64,000 bases of DNA from Candidatus Babeliales bacterium (GTDB lineage Bacteria > Babelota > Babeliae > Babelales > Chromulinivoraceae). Location of the stretch: NCBI GenBank assembly GCA_041660205.1, contig JBAZWT010000001.1:1-64000 (forward strand), written 5' to 3'. Under the pieces are notes generated by a model, which saw only the letters and a program-made list of their open reading frames with translations, ran no database searches and was not told where the DNA came from. The translations under genes were made by a program, and so were the position numbers. Within the stretch, counting starts at the first letter, position 1. Each line of letters opens with the position of its first letter. This document shows, piece by piece, positions 35,122-43,876 of the stretch.

Positions 35122-36696
35122 ATGTCACGTTCTATTTTAAAACAAAGTTCTAAAATTGGCTTCTTTGCACTCATCAGCCGATGCATAGCTTTCATACGTG
35201 AAATTCTTTTAATTCGTTTTTTAAGCGTTGGCGATTCCTCTGATATTTTCTACACAGCTTTTCGCATACCAAACACCATGCGTAAAATTTTTGCTGAAGG
35301 ATCTCTTTCTTCGGTCCTTGTTCCAGCTATGATTAATTCAGAGCATAAAGGCGGCAAAGATAGTCTTAACAGACTCACAACTCTTTCTTTTATCATCATC
35401 GAATCAATCATGTTTGCCATCTGTCTTGTGGTGTTTTTTCACTCGTCATGGTTTATTAAATGTATCGCTCCTGGATTTACTGAAGAAAAAATCGCACAGT
35501 GCTCTGGCCTGCTCAAAATTTTAATTTCATTTATTTTATGTATGTCTTCAGGGGCTATTTTTGCATCAGCTCTTCAATCACAACGTAAGTTTTTCATGCC
35601 GGCTATCGCCCCATCACTTTCAAACGTGTTGTACGTCGCAGCTCTTGTAATTTGTTTGTTCTTCAAACTTTCAATCGCAGCATTTTGTTATTGCATGATC
35701 GCATCTTCGTTCCTATTTTTTTTATTACACATTGCTGCATATGTGTATGAAGGATTTTATTTCCAAAGAGCACATCGCAGCACATGGCATGAATTTAAAA
35801 TAATTTTAGTGCAATTTTTACCATGCTTTTTTAGCGTTGGAATTTTAGAAATTAATCATTTCATCAACACAGGGTTTGCTTCGTATCTTCCAGGCGGATC
35901 GCTTACACTGCTTCGATATGCTTATCAATTCGTCAATATTCCGATCGGCATTATTACTGCATCACTGGTCACCGTACTTTTGCCTCATTTTTCAAAGTTG
36001 CACTTAGAGGAACCAACGCAGCTTGCTTCACAGCTTTTCGAATCAATAAAATTCGTTATCTGGTCAACTATGCCCATCTGTTTTTTATTAGGTTTTTTTT
36101 CAGAAACAATTTTTCAAACATTATTTATTGGTGACGCTGCCGCTACGAGCAAAGTTCTGATTGCTCAGTCAATTTTTATCGCATACCTTATTGGTCTTCT
36201 CTTTTTCTCGCTCAACAAAGTTTTCTTAACTATTTTTTATGCTTTGCAGCTTACGCACATTCCCGTGATTTCAACGTTTATATCAATCAGTATCAATATT
36301 GCACTCAATCAACTTTTAATGAAACATTATGGAGCTGCAGGAATCGCCTTTTCATCTTCGGTTGCAGCCATTGCGCAGACAATATTTTTCATGTTTTTTT
36401 TACATGTGTATCTAAAGCTTCAATGGCCAAAATCAGAAAGCTTAACGTTTTTAATGCGCTGCCTAGCGCAGCTCACTTTGTGCTGTAGTATCTTTTGGAC
36501 TTCATACCGAAGCCTTTACTTCATAATCGAACGCATGAGCTTTACATTAAATCTCTATTTTATTTACGTAGATCAAACATTTTTCTTAGACCAGATCGGA
36601 TCATGGGCCTGGACGGGACCACTATCGCTTCTGTTTTTAGGCTTGATGTATATCACGAGAAAAAGCTTTGGAATCAAATTAACTTACTTTGATTAG
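35122..36696 (+). CDS. murJ: Lipid II flippase MurJ
   Basis: A 524-residue inner-membrane protein with about 14 helices that flips lipid II for peptidoglycan synthesis. The N-terminal blocks are typical of the MviN family: GFFALISRCIAFIREILLI, the SDIFYTAFRIPNTMRKIFAEG block, and SSVLVPAM. The Arg and Asp positions needed for transport in the first helices are present. This shows that the bacterium makes peptidoglycan or a derivative. The gene stands alone between the 34220 gene and the tRNA. Confidence 0.94.
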   Translation: MSRSILKQSSKIGFFALISRCIAFIREILLIRFLSVGDSSDIFYTAFRIPNTMRKIFAEGSLSSVLVPAMINSEHKGGKDSLNRLTTLSFIIIESIMFAICLVVFFHSSWFIKCIAPGFTEEKIAQCSGLLKILISFILCMSSGAIFASALQSQRKFFMPAIAPSLSNVLYVAALVICLFFKLSIAAFCYCMIASSFLFFLLHIAAYVYEGFYFQRAHRSTWHEFKIILVQFLPCFFSVGILEINHFINTGFASYLPGGSLTLLRYAYQFVNIPIGIITASLVTVLLPHFSKLHLEEPTQLASQLFESIKFVIWSTMPICFLLGFFSETIFQTLFIGDAAATSKVLIAQSIFIAYLIGLLFFSLNKVFLTIFYALQLTHIPVISTFISISINIALNQLLMKHYGAAGIAFSSSVAAIAQTIFFMFFLHVYLKLQWPKSESLTFLMRCLAQLTLCCSIFWTSYRSLYFIIERMSFTLNLYFIYVDQTFFLDQIGSWAWTGPLSLLFLGLMYITRKSFGIKLTYFD

Positions 36697-36764
36697 ATCG
36701 ACGAGATTTCAAAGTTACGCGACACTTTCAGAGCATAACTTTATTTTTTCTTCTCGTCGTCCTT

Positions 36765-36832
36765 CAGCCGTCGCTCTCCGAGCTATGGCTGACAGGCGAC
36801 ACCGGCCTGTCCGTTCCGTAGTTTTAACGAAG
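36765..36832. repeat. Dispersed GC-rich element between murJ and the tRNA
   Basis: It contains CAGCCGTCGCTCTCCGAGCT and ATGGCTG, then the perfect hairpin ACAGGC.GACACC.GGCCTGT. It is related to the copies at 27388 and 29846 through CAGCCGTCGC and CTATGGCTG. Confidence 0.5.
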
Positions 36833-36891
36833 GCGGAATCGAGGATCCAGGCTGTCAAACCATTTCTTTTAAAATTGAGTCTAAATTTTTG

Positions 36892-36929
36892 ACAAAAAAA
36901 GAAGCACCCTTTAAAAAAAGAGTGCTTAA
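36892..36929 (-). terminator. Terminator of the initiator tRNA gene
   Basis: Read on the minus strand, AAGCACTC pairs with GGGTGCTT and is followed by CTTTTTTTG. It begins four bases after the tRNA 3' end. Confidence 0.85.
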
Positions 36930-36932
36930 ATT

Positions 36933-37009
<77 letters not shown>

Positions 37010-37196
37010 ATAACATCATACGCTCTTACACCACAATGTCAACCGCTATAGGGGTCAAATCCTTGATTTGTTCATCTTTTTCGAAAAATAGCCCATATTT
37101 TTGCTCCCTTTTTGGCAAACGTGTCCAAAGTCCAAATTTATCGCCCTAAACCAAGCGCCCACTAGGAGCCAAAGGGCAAGATAGGCCCTTAACCTT

Positions 37197-37224
37197 TTGA
37201 CTGGGGCTTAGAATCTGTTATGCT
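37197..37224 (+). promoter_or_regulatory. Probable promoter of tmRNA
   Basis: TTGACT at 37197 and TATGCT at 37219 are separated by 16 bases, with a TG one base before the -10 box (extended -10). The mature tmRNA 5' end lies 34 bases further, leaving a leader for RNase P to remove. Confidence 0.5.
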
Positions 37225-37257
37225 ATTTATACGTTTAAAATTCTTTGAAAATAAACC

Positions 37258-37649
37258 GGGGGCGTACTGGTTTCGACGTGTTAATGATAGTTGAGAGTGC
37301 ATGTCGAGCTTTTATTGAGTGCTCGTTAATCAAACAATAAAACTAAATAAATGCAGAATTTAAAACTGTGGGAACTTCATTCTTTGTAGCATTGTTCGCA
37401 ATGGTTGCAGGTATGGCAGTTTCCTTAAGACGCCGTGAAGACGACTATTCTTCATTGTCTTTCGTATTATAAACCATTAGTCCTATCTGTATAATGTTTC
37501 GCTGTTTCGTAGTGCAGATGTATAAGAAATAGACTTACTTGTAATGCTCTGCTTTCAAGGCGGCAAGTTCGTATACTTGGAAGATAAACATGTAGTACTT
37601 TTGGCTTGACTTTCTACGGACATGGGTTCGATTCCCATCGCCTCCACCA
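37258..37649 (+). ncRNA. ssrA: tmRNA (transfer-messenger RNA) with an exceptionally long tag
   Basis: The RNA rescues stalled ribosomes by acting as tRNA-Ala and then as message. The ends form the tRNA-like domain: GGGGGCG at 37258 pairs with CGCCTCC, followed by ACCA; the T arm reads TGGGTTCGATTCCCA. The 5' part has GGTTTCGACG and GTGCATGTCGAG, both conserved. Pseudoknot 1 has the stem TTTTATTG/CAATAAAA. Eleven bases after it the frame resumes at GCA (37353). The frame runs 39 codons to TAA at 37470-37472, far longer than the usual 8-20 or so, and encodes a hydrophobic stretch. The RNA is about 392 nt, in the normal range. Confidence 0.95.
37353..37472 (+). other. tmRNA tag reading frame, 39 codons
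   Basis: The tag begins AEFKTVGTS, continues FFVALFAMVAGMAV (membrane-like), then SLRRREDD, and ends YSSLSFVL before TAA. A normal tag is short, polar and ends in ALAA or VAA for ClpXP. This one has a hydrophobic core followed by three Arg, the layout of a C-terminal membrane anchor. The resume point is supported by its distance from pseudoknot 1. Confidence 0.75.
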
Positions 37650-38287
37650 GCTTTCGCCAAGGCTTCAGCTGGCACGGCCATTACTGATTGCCCAAAGCAA
37701 TAATCGAAGAAATAAATATTTAAATACAATGCGAAAGCTGCCCGCCATAGTAAATGAGCGGTAGCGAAATACGACGGCTGGGCAATAAAAATAAAAAGTC
37801 CTTTAGCGACACTTCAAAGCAAACGCTTCTTTTTAAAAAATTCAACTTCCTTTTCCAAAAATTCCACTAACCAATTTCCTATCATTCTGCGAAGCCTTAC
37901 ATAACGAACTCCAAAGCAGTGTGAAATAAGGTAAAAACTCAAACGTTTTACACCTTAAACAATGAGTCAATCATGACTTTGAAAAAAACAATAAAAAATT
38001 GTTGATTTTGAAATCAATCAATACTTAAAGTGTAAGCATGACTTTGATGAAGGGTTAGGGGAATCCAAATCAAATACAATTCAAAACATTAACTTGTCGC
38101 TGTTTCCTTATCAATTTTTAAAACAAATAAATAAACACATTTTTCACCATCTATTACCCAACCCAGATATAAAAAACTGGGTGAGATTTCTAGCGTAAAA
38201 AAATTGACTGATTTTGATAAAAAGAATATAGTTTTGTCGTCCAAATCAAAACGTAGAAATATTTTTACATTCATAAAAAGGATTCAA
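37650..38287. other. Non-coding interval after tmRNA, with palindromic element
   Basis: Directly after the tmRNA CCA comes a copy of the GC-rich element (37650-37680, CTTTCGCCAAGGCTTCAGCT then GGCACGGCC). GC-rich sequence continues at 37730-37790 (CGAAAGCTGCCCGCC, GCGGTAGCG, ACGGCTGGGC), and CAGCTTTCGC at the left can pair with GCGAAAGCTG at 37731. The remainder to 38287 is AT-rich and without a convincing gene; a minus-strand frame at 38089-38274 lacks coding features. The motif ATGACTTTGA occurs twice (37971 and 38038). Confidence 0.5.
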
Positions 38288-38980
38288 ATGAACAACTCAA
38301 AAACAACACTATTTTTTTCTCTAGCTGCCCTTCTTTTTTTCACCGATATTTCAGCGGACGCTAAGTCTAACTCATCTATTGTTGTAATCAGTGGACGAAA
38401 AGTCATGGATGATTCTGAAGCTGGAAAAGCTATACGGGCAAAAGTTCAATCAGAACAAGAAAAATTAACCAAGCCTTTGCAAGAAGAAGATAAAAAACTA
38501 CAAGCAAAAGGTCAAAAACTACAAGCTGAAAAAGAAGCTCTTGGAGCTGAAGTTGCAGAATTCGAAAAAAATGCAAAAATGCTTTCAGAACAAGCTCGCC
38601 AATCAAAAATTGATTCACTTCAAGATCGTGGACAAAAGCTTGAAGATGGAAAAAGAGAATTAGACCGCATGGCTCAAAAATTATACGGAAACCCAAATTT
38701 AAATATTTAAGGCGATGTTCAAAAAGTTGAAGCTAAAATACAAGCAGTCAACCAAAAAGAAATGGGAATTTTTGATACTCTTGTAAGAGAAGTAATCAAA
38801 GAAGTTGCACATCGCGAAGGCTGGGACATTGTTTTAATGGAAGAAAACATTGTGTTTGTAAATCCAAGCGTATTAAAAACTAACCTTGTTATTGCAGAGC
38901 TTGATAAAAAAGTAAAAGCTTTAAACAAAGCAAAAAAAGAAGCCGCTGAAAAAGCAGCAACAACTCCTGCAAAAAAATAA
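38288..38980 (+). pseudogene. skp: Skp/OmpH-like periplasmic chaperone interrupted by an in-frame stop
   Basis: Skp escorts unfolded outer membrane proteins through the periplasm. The frame starts with a signal peptide (TTLFFSLAALLFFTDISADA) at an ATG preceded by AAAAGGA. It continues as a long Lys/Glu/Gln coiled coil (EEDKKLQAKGQKLQAEKEAL), the tentacle of OmpH proteins. After 140 codons a TAA (38708-38710) interrupts it. The same frame then continues without a break (GDVQKVEAKIQAVNQKEMG ... REGWDIVL) to a TAA at 38980, giving the normal C-terminal strand. The product would be 230 residues if the stop were read as sense. Either a nonsense mutation, a sequencing error or readthrough explains this. 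It lies directly upstream of pth. Confidence 0.85.
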
Positions 38981-38988
38981 AACAATCT

Positions 38989-39582
38989 ATGAAAAAGCAA
39001 AATGCTTTACTCGCAGATATTAAAGCCACAGATATTAAAATAAGTGTCAAAGCTATCGTAGGTCTTGGAAATCCAGGGCCTACGTATGCTTACACCCCTC
39101 ACAATATCGGTTTTTTAATCGTTGACCGACTCTGCGAGCTGCACAACGGCACATGGTCAGAAAAAAATAACATGCTCGTTGCGTCAGTCGATATCAACGA
39201 TAAAGAAATCCTCCTGATCAAACCGCAAACATTCATGAACAATTCTGGAGAAATTTTAAAGCATCTGCAAAAGCGTGGCATCAAACAAGAACATATTTTT
39301 GTCATCCACGATGAAATCGATTTTCCATTCGAAAAAGTTACCGTAAAGCATGGTGGTAGTGCTCGTGGACACAATGGACTGCGATCACTTATCGCTCATG
39401 GCGGTGAAAACTTTTTACGGTTGCGCTGTGGAGTTGGTCGCCCAAACGATCCTGCTGATGTTGGAAATTTTGTAACTGCACGATTTACGCAAACTCCAGA
39501 CCAAGTTGATGGACTCATCAACAAATCTATCGATATGATTGAAGAAATTCTTTCTGACGACTCTTCACATTCTTCAATGTAA
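38989..39582 (+). CDS. pth: Peptidyl-tRNA hydrolase
   Basis: Pth releases peptides from prematurely dropped peptidyl-tRNA so that the tRNA can be reused. The 197-residue protein has the key blocks VGLGNPGPTYAYTPHNIGF (with catalytic His), LIKPQTFMNNSGE, FVIHDEIDFPFEKV, and KHGGSARGHNGLRSL. Length is normal, with about 17 extra residues at the N-terminus. It starts eight bases after the skp frame and ends at the bidirectional terminator shared with alaS. Confidence 0.96.
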   Translation: MKKQNALLADIKATDIKISVKAIVGLGNPGPTYAYTPHNIGFLIVDRLCELHNGTWSEKNNMLVASVDINDKEILLIKPQTFMNNSGEILKHLQKRGIKQEHIFVIHDEIDFPFEKVTVKHGGSARGHNGLRSLIAHGGENFLRLRCGVGRPNDPADVGNFVTARFTQTPDQVDGLINKSIDMIEEILSDDSSHSSM

Positions 39583-39606
39583 AAGTTGAATTCAAATTAA
39601 AAAAAA

Positions 39607-39651
39607 TAAAATAGGCTGCGCAAATCAAATCAATACGCGCAGCCTATTTTT
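39607..39651. terminator. Bidirectional terminator between pth and alaS
   Basis: AAAATAGGCTGCGC pairs with GCGCAGCCTATTTT around a 15-base loop. A-rich and T-rich flanks allow it to work on both strands. Confidence 0.92.
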
Positions 39652-39670
39652 ATATCTACTAACTATTTAT

Positions 39671-42265
39671 TTACTTTAACCATCCAGTTAATTTTTCCGC
39701 AACTTGCGCGATATCAACAACTGGTCCACCACCTTGAAGTGCTAGATTGTTACCACCGCCCTGTAATCCAAATTCTTTTTGCAACCATGGTTTAAGATCT
39801 GCAAACACCACACGGTCTGCAAACTTTTTATCTACCATTGCAACAAATGAACTTTTACCACCTTGCGTGCTCAGTAAAACATATAGCCCTGGTTTTTGTT
39901 TTTGTAGTTCTTGTGCAATCGTACGCATGTCGTCAATGCCATATCCTTTTGCGTCAATTACAGCAAACGCAAGATCACCAATCATTTTAACACGTTGTAA
40001 CCATGCTGGAATTTGATTTTTAACTACTGCAGATTTAAAAGCTGCAATTTCTTTTTGTTGTTCTTTTATTTTATTGTTCAATTCTTCAACTGTTGTAAAA
40101 AGCTGCTGCGGTTTTGTTTTAAGATCTTGGCACAATTTTTTAACCAAGAAAAAATCTTGTTGAAACTGCTGCAAAGCACCAAAGCCCGTAACAGCTACTA
40201 TACGACGTTGACCTGCAGCAAGAGCTATTTCTTCAGTGATTTTAAATACACCAATATCACCCGTTGCTCGTACGTGCGTTCCACCGCATAGCTCAGCAGA
40301 AAAATCACTAATGCTAATTGCACGAACGTCATCAAGGTTATATTTATCGCCAAAAAACGCTGTTACGCCACGAGCTGTTGCTTGCTTGTATGTAGTATTT
40401 TCAACTACCACAGGAATATTTTCCCAAATTTTTTGATTCACCAAATCTTCTACAGCTTTAATCTCTTCAGCTGTCAGTGGTTTATGATGGGTGTAATCGA
40501 AACGTAAATACTCAGGAGTTACAATTGAACCAGCTTGCTTAACGCCATTGCCCAAAATATTTTGAAGTGCAGCCTGCAGTAAATGTGTTGCTGTATGATT
40601 TTTCATGGTATGCAAGCGTACTCGCTCAATCACGCTCATCGTGACGCTGTCGCCTACGGTGATTTTTTCAGGTGCAATAATTTTTACCAAAATTGCTTCG
40701 CCCATTTTTTTCAAATCAAGAAGTGGCGTCTGTTTGCTTGCAACAGTCACAAGACCTTGGTCATTTATTTGACCACCACAAGCCACATAGAATGGTGATT
40801 TTTCTGCAGCAACCCAACACTCAGCTCCTTGCGCAACAGACTCAACAGAAAGGTCATCGACTACAAGAGCTATAACCTTTGAGGTTTCACTTAAACTTTG
40901 ATAACCAGTAAATTCTGTTTTTACCGACTGATCAAGTACTGCGGCGTTGCCAGATGTGTCTTTCATTTTTTTACCAGATCTTTGTCGTTGTGCTTCCATG
41001 CTTTTTTCAAAGCCTATTTCGTCAACAACAAAACCATTTTCTAGTGCAATTAATTTAGTAACTTCAAGCGGAAAGCCATAGGTATCATACAGCATAAAAG
41101 CATAATCACCCGTGATTGATTTTGTAGACTCGTGAGCATTCATATGATCTTGTAAAATTCTTTTACCGCGAATTAAATTGTCTGAAAAACGTTCAATTTC
41201 TAGCGTTAGAACTGATGCGATACGCTGCTTGTTTGACTCAAGTTCAGGATACACTGATTTCATGTCAGCAATTAACGCTAAAGCTAACTCAGGGAAAATA
41301 TTTTTATCAGTTAATTTTTGTGCGAACAAAGCTGCTCGACGAATAATTTTTCTTAAAACATAGCCACGTCCTTCGTTGCAAGGAGCGCAACCATCAGAGA
41401 TAAGAAATGTTGAAGAACGGACATGATCACCAAGCACGTTAAATGCTGCGCGGATATCATCGTTACCATTTTCGTATGAGTGACCAGTTAACTGTTCAAT
41501 TTTTGAAAATATTGTTTGGAATGCATCGGTTTCAAAAACTGACTGCTTTTTCTGTACAACAAGTGCAAGTCGCTCAAGGCCCATGCCTGTATCAACGCCC
41601 GTTTGTTTCAGAGGTACATCGGTACCATCAGCTTGACGACTGAACTGCATGAACACGTTGTTCCAAACTTCTAAAAATCTGTCACATCCGCAATCAGGGC
41701 TACAATCTTTACTGCCGCAACCAACTTCTGTTCCGCGATCTACAAAAATTTCAGTGCATGGACCACAAGGCCCAACGTCACCCATCTGCCAAAAATTACT
41801 TTCACCTAATTTAAAAATTTTATTTTTTGGAATGCCCATGATCTCATGCCAAATGTCATATGATTCCTGGTCGCTGTGATGCACTGTAACGTACAGTTCA
41901 CTGCTATCGAGTCCAATTTCCTTGGTTAAAAAGTCCCAAGCAAACTGAATTGCTTCTTTTTTAAAATAATCACCAAAGGAAAAGTTCCCCATCATTTCAA
42001 AAAACGTTAAATGACGTTGCGTAAACCCAACATTTTCAAGATCGTTATGTTTTCCGCCAGCGCGCACACATTTTTGAATAGAAACTGCACGCTTATAACT
42101 ACGTTTTTCATTTCCTAGAAAAACATCTTTAAATTGATTCATTCCCGCGTTTGCAAAAAGAAGCGTTGGGTCTCCAGCGGGAATGAGTGATGAACTTGCA
42201 ACTTTTTCATGACCATGTTTTACAAAGTAATCAAAAAACTTACGACGCAGCTCTAGGGATTTCAT
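39671..42265 (-). CDS. alaS: Alanyl-tRNA synthetase
   Basis: An 864-residue class II synthetase. The start reads LELRRKFFDYFVKHGHEKV; motif 2 is around FFEMMGNFSFGDYFK; the editing domain has MKNHTATHLLQAALQ (zinc-binding HxxxH) and CGGTHVRATGDIG. The C-terminal domain ends GGGNNLALQGGG. The frame is open to 42292, but the ATG at 42265 lies after the stop of the upstream HIT gene, with GGA seven bases before. The tRNA-Ala it charges is also the class that loads tmRNA. alaS and the HIT gene form an operon. Confidence 0.97.
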   Translation of the reverse strand: MKSLELRRKFFDYFVKHGHEKVASSSLIPAGDPTLLFANAGMNQFKDVFLGNEKRSYKRAVSIQKCVRAGGKHNDLENVGFTQRHLTFFEMMGNFSFGDYFKKEAIQFAWDFLTKEIGLDSSELYVTVHHSDQESYDIWHEIMGIPKNKIFKLGESNFWQMGDVGPCGPCTEIFVDRGTEVGCGSKDCSPDCGCDRFLEVWNNVFMQFSRQADGTDVPLKQTGVDTGMGLERLALVVQKKQSVFETDAFQTIFSKIEQLTGHSYENGNDDIRAAFNVLGDHVRSSTFLISDGCAPCNEGRGYVLRKIIRRAALFAQKLTDKNIFPELALALIADMKSVYPELESNKQRIASVLTLEIERFSDNLIRGKRILQDHMNAHESTKSITGDYAFMLYDTYGFPLEVTKLIALENGFVVDEIGFEKSMEAQRQRSGKKMKDTSGNAAVLDQSVKTEFTGYQSLSETSKVIALVVDDLSVESVAQGAECWVAAEKSPFYVACGGQINDQGLVTVASKQTPLLDLKKMGEAILVKIIAPEKITVGDSVTMSVIERVRLHTMKNHTATHLLQAALQNILGNGVKQAGSIVTPEYLRFDYTHHKPLTAEEIKAVEDLVNQKIWENIPVVVENTTYKQATARGVTAFFGDKYNLDDVRAISISDFSAELCGGTHVRATGDIGVFKITEEIALAAGQRRIVAVTGFGALQQFQQDFFLVKKLCQDLKTKPQQLFTTVEELNNKIKEQQKEIAAFKSAVVKNQIPAWLQRVKMIGDLAFAVIDAKGYGIDDMRTIAQELQKQKPGLYVLLSTQGGKSSFVAMVDKKFADRVVFADLKPWLQKEFGLQGGGNNLALQGGGPVVDIAQVAEKLTGWLK

Positions 42266-42269
42266 ATTT

Positions 42270-42776
42270 TTATCCAATAAAATTTTTATCAAAATGAGGT
42301 TTTAAATTTTTATATATTTTTTCTAAATCAACAGACACTTGTTTGCTCTCGCCAATGGTTGTAAAAAAACCAGTGTCACCAGCAAAGCGAGGAACTATGT
42401 GCATATGAACATGTTGTGGAATTCCTGCTCCGGCAGCTCGGCCAACGTTGGCTCCAAAGTTAATACCATCGCAATTAAATTCTTTTTTTATGATTTGCAT
42501 ACTTTTAGATGTTGCACTCATCAGCTGATGTAAAATCGACTCTGACAATTCATAAAATTCTGATTCGTGGTTTTTTGGCACCACTAAAAGATGTCCGCCA
42601 TTGTATGGATAAAGGTTAAGTAGAACAGCAATGTCTTGATTTCTAAAGAGCACTAATCGACTTTCATCAGACTGCGTATCTGTAAAAACTTCACAGAAAA
42701 CGCAAGCTCCAGATTGCTCACCTTTTATCTGCGTGCGCACATACCGATCACGCCATGGAGCATACAATTTATCCAT
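42270..42776 (-). CDS. HIT-family nucleotide hydrolase/transferase
   Basis: A 168-residue protein with the histidine triad QHVHMHIVPRF, the nucleotidyl-transfer site of Ap4A-type enzymes. An N-terminal CVFCEVF pair may bind zinc, and LNLYPYNGGHLLVVPKNHES is the typical second block. The substrate is probably a dinucleotide such as Ap4A, by analogy. The frame is open upstream to 42860; the ATG at 42776 gives MDKLYAPWRDRYV, a standard beginning for this family. The gene directly precedes alaS. Confidence 0.93.
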   Translation of the reverse strand: MDKLYAPWRDRYVRTQIKGEQSGACVFCEVFTDTQSDESRLVLFRNQDIAVLLNLYPYNGGHLLVVPKNHESEFYELSESILHQLMSATSKSMQIIKKEFNCDGINFGANVGRAAGAGIPQHVHMHIVPRFAGDTGFFTTIGESKQVSVDLEKIYKNLKPHFDKNFIG

Positions 42777-42961
42777 TTTTATCCTTTGCAACCTGAAACA
42801 ACTATTAAAAAACACTACTACAACTTTTTTACATTCTATAATCTTTGCCCTCTTTTTCATAGTTTAAATTAAGAAGACTACGTTCCTGTTTGAAAAACAA
42901 GAGCTATCTGATAAGCTGCTCTGCAACCAACTATCAACTTTTAATTTCGAAAATAAAACCT

Positions 42962-43876
42962 ATGAAAAAAAACATATTTCATTTTCTCAAACTGTTCATC
43001 TTTTGCTTCATGTGGACTCTTGAAGCATTGCATGCCAACATCAAAGTCTGCATCGTAATTCCTGCATACAATGAAGAAAAACGTATTGCCCACATGCTTG
43101 AAACATACGTTTCATACTTTGCAGAAAAACCAGAAAAAACAACATTTTTAGTTGTTGCAAATAACTGCAAAGATAAAACTGTCGAAGTCGTCGAAGAAAT
43201 ACAAAATCATCATAAAAACATTGAGCTTATAAATCTTATACCGGGCGGAAAAGGATTTGCCGTCAAGCAGGGTTTTTTGTGGGCACTAGACCCGGCTTCG
43301 CACAAGGCTACGCCGAGGCAAAGTGAACATTTCGACTTAATCGGATTTGTAGATGCTGATATGGCAACACTGCCACAAAACTTTTATGATTTGATCGTCG
43401 CAAGCAAAGACTGTGATGGAGCAATTGCAAGCCGGTACACATCAGGCGCCGTGATAGAACCAGAACGTCATTGGTTTAGAAAAGTGGGTGGAAAAATTTA
43501 TAACTGGATGCTCCGTCAACAGTTTGGACTTCCTTATAAAGATACACAATGTGGCGCAAAAATTTTTACTTACGACGCGATTAAAAAAGTTACACCTGAT
43601 ATGACAGAACAAGGATGGGCTTTTGACCTTGAGCTTTTATATTTGTGTGCGCTTGAAGGAAAAAAAATAGCAGAAGTTCCTACGGTGTGGAGTGATCAGC
43701 CAGGAAGCCATTTAGAAATTTCTTCAAAAATTATTAAAGAATTTACTTCTGCACCTAATCGAATTAAAGGTCGACACGCAGCAAAAAGAAAAGCTCTTGT
43801 CCAACAAAAAAAATTATCTAAGCGTAAAAATTTCAATAAAAACACTTCCAACGCAGATCAAATTACCACTCATTAA
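42962..43876 (+). CDS. Family 2 glycosyltransferase (dolichyl/polyprenyl-phosphate sugar synthase type)
   Basis: A 304-residue GT2 enzyme. After a hydrophobic N-terminus (HFLKLFIFCFMWTLEALHA) come VCIVIPAYNEEKRIAHML (nucleotide-sugar site), GGKGFAVKQGFLWAL, and the DxD-like GFVDADMATLP. The later block QCGAKIFTYDAIKKV resembles ALG5/DPM synthases. It likely moves a sugar from a nucleotide to a polyprenyl carrier. Between WAL and the DLIGFVDAD strand there is an extra stretch (DPASHKATPRQ) encoded by a palindromic element at 43290-43318. The Lys-rich C-terminus is not part of the domain. It overlaps the convergent SET gene by four bases. Confidence 0.88.
   Translation: MKKNIFHFLKLFIFCFMWTLEALHANIKVCIVIPAYNEEKRIAHMLETYVSYFAEKPEKTTFLVVANNCKDKTVEVVEEIQNHHKNIELINLIPGGKGFAVKQGFLWALDPASHKATPRQSEHFDLIGFVDADMATLPQNFYDLIVASKDCDGAIASRYTSGAVIEPERHWFRKVGGKIYNWMLRQQFGLPYKDTQCGAKIFTYDAIKKVTPDMTEQGWAFDLELLYLCALEGKKIAEVPTVWSDQPGSHLEISSKIIKEFTSAPNRIKGRHAAKRKALVQQKKLSKRKNFNKNTSNADQITTH
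43290..43318 (+). repeat. Palindromic element inserted in frame inside the GT2 gene
   Basis: It reads ACCCGGCTTCGCACAAGGCT and ACGCCGAGG, matching the intergenic family. It adds about ten residues between two conserved blocks without breaking the frame. Confidence 0.85.

Noticed and set aside
37353..37415. Later resume codons in the tmRNA that would shorten the tag
   Set aside because: Only the GCA at 37353 has the normal distance from pseudoknot 1; later GCA codons are too far away.
38089..38274. Minus-strand frame of 61 codons upstream of skp
   Set aside because: Antisense to the likely skp leader; no ribosome site and no family features.
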